Origin: Phenylobacterium sp. J367
Lineage (GTDB): Bacteria > Pseudomonadota > Alphaproteobacteria > Caulobacterales > Caulobacteraceae
Direction of reading: 5' to 3'
DNA length: 64,000 nt
NCBI RefSeq assembly: GCF_024699985.1
Contig: NZ_JAJONA010000001.1
Span: 4,718,501 to 4,782,500, forward strand
The notes below the pieces were generated by a model that was not told the DNA's origin, did no database searches, and worked only from the letters and a program-made list of their open reading frames with translations. Both the position numbers and the translations under genes were made by a program. Shown here piece after piece: positions 63,383 through 64,000 of this stretch (position 1 is its first letter; each line of letters opens with the position of its first letter).

Positions 63383-63898
63383 CTAGGGCTGCTCGGGCGA
63401 AAGGCCGGCTCTCGTCCAGGCGCGCGAGAGCCGGTCGGCCATCATCAGGCCGGGGAACACCCGGTTGCCTTCCATGACGGCGGCGTAGACCAGCGGCTTT
63501 TCACCTTGCGCGCCGGCGATCGGCCCGGCCGCCCAGCTCACGCCGCGCGAACCGTCGGGCGTCGTGTTGCAGGAGAGGTTGCGGGCCTGGCCGTCCGCCA
63601 CGGCCCGTTCCAGCAGGTCCTTGAGCTTGCGCGAGCCCGCCGTGTCGCAGGCCGGCCACTCGCGGTCGCAGGTGGTGGCGGTGTTGTAACGATAGACCGT
63701 GCGACCGCTGTCGCGCTCGGCGATCAGCACGCAGGTGTTGGGGTCGCCGATCGCCCGGGAGACGGCTTCGTCGAGGGTGGCCTTGTCGCTGCCCTTCGGG
63801 GCTCCGGGCGCGCAGCCGGCCAGCAGCAGAGCGGGAACCAGGACCGCCACGGCGGCGGCCCGGACGGCCTCAGGCGGCCTTCTTGATCTCGTTGGCAT
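63383..63898 (-). CDS. lipoprotein of unknown function
   Basis: The 171-residue protein has a basic start followed by the hydrophobic stretch [13 protein letters not shown], a lipobox with the anchoring Cys. The mature part has six Cys residues counting the lipid-bearing one and no family that I recognise; [19 protein letters not shown] and [20 protein letters not shown] suggest a small globular domain with disulfides. ATG at 63898 gives a signal peptide of normal length but overlaps the end of panD by 29 bases; a later GTG inside the hydrophobic core would shorten it. It is probably cotranscribed with panD. Confidence 0.65.
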   Translation of the reverse strand: MPTRSRRPPEAVRAAAVAVLVPALLLAGCAPGAPKGSDKATLDEAVSRAIGDPNTCVLIAERDSGRTVYRYNTATTCDREWPACDTAGSRKLKDLLERAVADGQARNLSCNTTPDGSRGVSWAAGPIAGAQGEKPLVYAAVMEGNRVFPGLMMADRLSRAWTRAGLSPEQP

Positions 63899-64000
63899 CG
63901 TCCAGCAACACGACAGTGGGCGCATAGTTGCGGGCCTCCTCGGCCGGCAGCATCCCATAGGTCACCACGATGACCTTGTCGCCCTTCTGCACGAGGCGCG
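63870..64000 (-). CDS. panD: aspartate 1-decarboxylase PanD, C-terminal end
   Basis: Only the last 43 codons are inside the window. They read [18 protein letters not shown], then [19 protein letters not shown] and a stop, the typical C-terminus of alphaproteobacterial PanD. The enzyme makes beta-alanine for coenzyme A from aspartate, using a pyruvoyl group formed by self-cleavage at a Gly-Ser site that lies outside the window. The downstream lipoprotein gene starts inside its end. Confidence 0.85.
   Translation of the reverse strand, partial: RLVQKGDKVIVVTYGMLPAEEARNYAPTVVLLDDANEIKKAA

Noticed and set aside
1-64000. CRISPR arrays, insertion sequences, prophage or integrase-attachment sites
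   Set aside because: No repeat-spacer pattern, transposase, terminal inverted repeats or phage genes were seen; the tRNA gene has no integrase beside it.

Overview
The window is a GC-rich (roughly 70% by eye) stretch of an alphaproteobacterial chromosome. The TonB-dependent receptors, Tat-type signal peptides, the glycolate oxidase set, the tRNA-Ile2 sequence and the panD C-terminus fit Caulobacterales (Phenylobacterium/Caulobacter relatives); this placement is inference, since no rRNA is present. I see no insertion sequence, phage, plasmid or CRISPR feature.

Layout. 1-7.9 kb: a lipoprotein start, a small DUF2188-like protein, the glcDEF glycolate oxidase operon with a fumarylacetoacetase-family hydrolase, a secreted sulfatase and a secreted peptidyl-prolyl isomerase. 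8.1-19.6 kb: a DctB/DctD-type two-component system, a TonB receptor, a gamma-glutamyltransferase, a DctA carrier and an Nramp-type carrier. Two pairs of matching inverted-repeat operators, one before dctB and one before the receptor, tie this block together as a probable glutamate/dicarboxylate scavenging regulon. 19.8-31.3 kb: a complete chemosensory operon read leftward with 4-bp gene overlaps (soluble MCP with two signalling tips, triple-CheW scaffold, CheB, CheR, CheA, STAS-like protein, CheY-like protein, CheC-like protein, hybrid kinase), plus a second CheC-like gene facing it. 31.4-58.6 kb: a catabolic island with a phthalate-type trio (Rieske oxygenase, Gfo/Idh dehydrogenase, dihydroxyphthalate-decarboxylase-like protein), acyl-CoA ligase, flavin reductase, MetE-like protein, VOC enzyme, GST, SnoaL-type proteins, SDRs, a transporter, a TonB receptor and three MarR regulators. 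58.6-64 kb: a transporter, two exported hydrolase-like proteins, tRNA-Ile2, a SIMPL-domain protein, a lipoprotein and the end of panD.

The most interesting signal is a 16-bp palindrome, consensus ACTTAGATATCTAAGT, found seven times between 32.3 and 55.7 kb. Each copy lies at the head of a transcription unit, several on or next to a recognisable promoter. It marks most of the island as one regulon, probably under one or more of the three MarR proteins. Inside the regulon is a four-gene overlapping operon (44.05-48.0 kb) of an APH-fold kinase, an enolase paralogue with a changed active site, a 2-hydroxyacid dehydrogenase and an alpha/beta-fold protein without its nucleophile serine. It looks like an undescribed pathway built from glycolysis-type enzymes.

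Caution: at least 24 single-base frame breaks, nearly all in short G or C runs, interrupt 18 otherwise intact genes. They look like sequencing or assembly errors, so the affected genes are annotated here as single genes over their full span.
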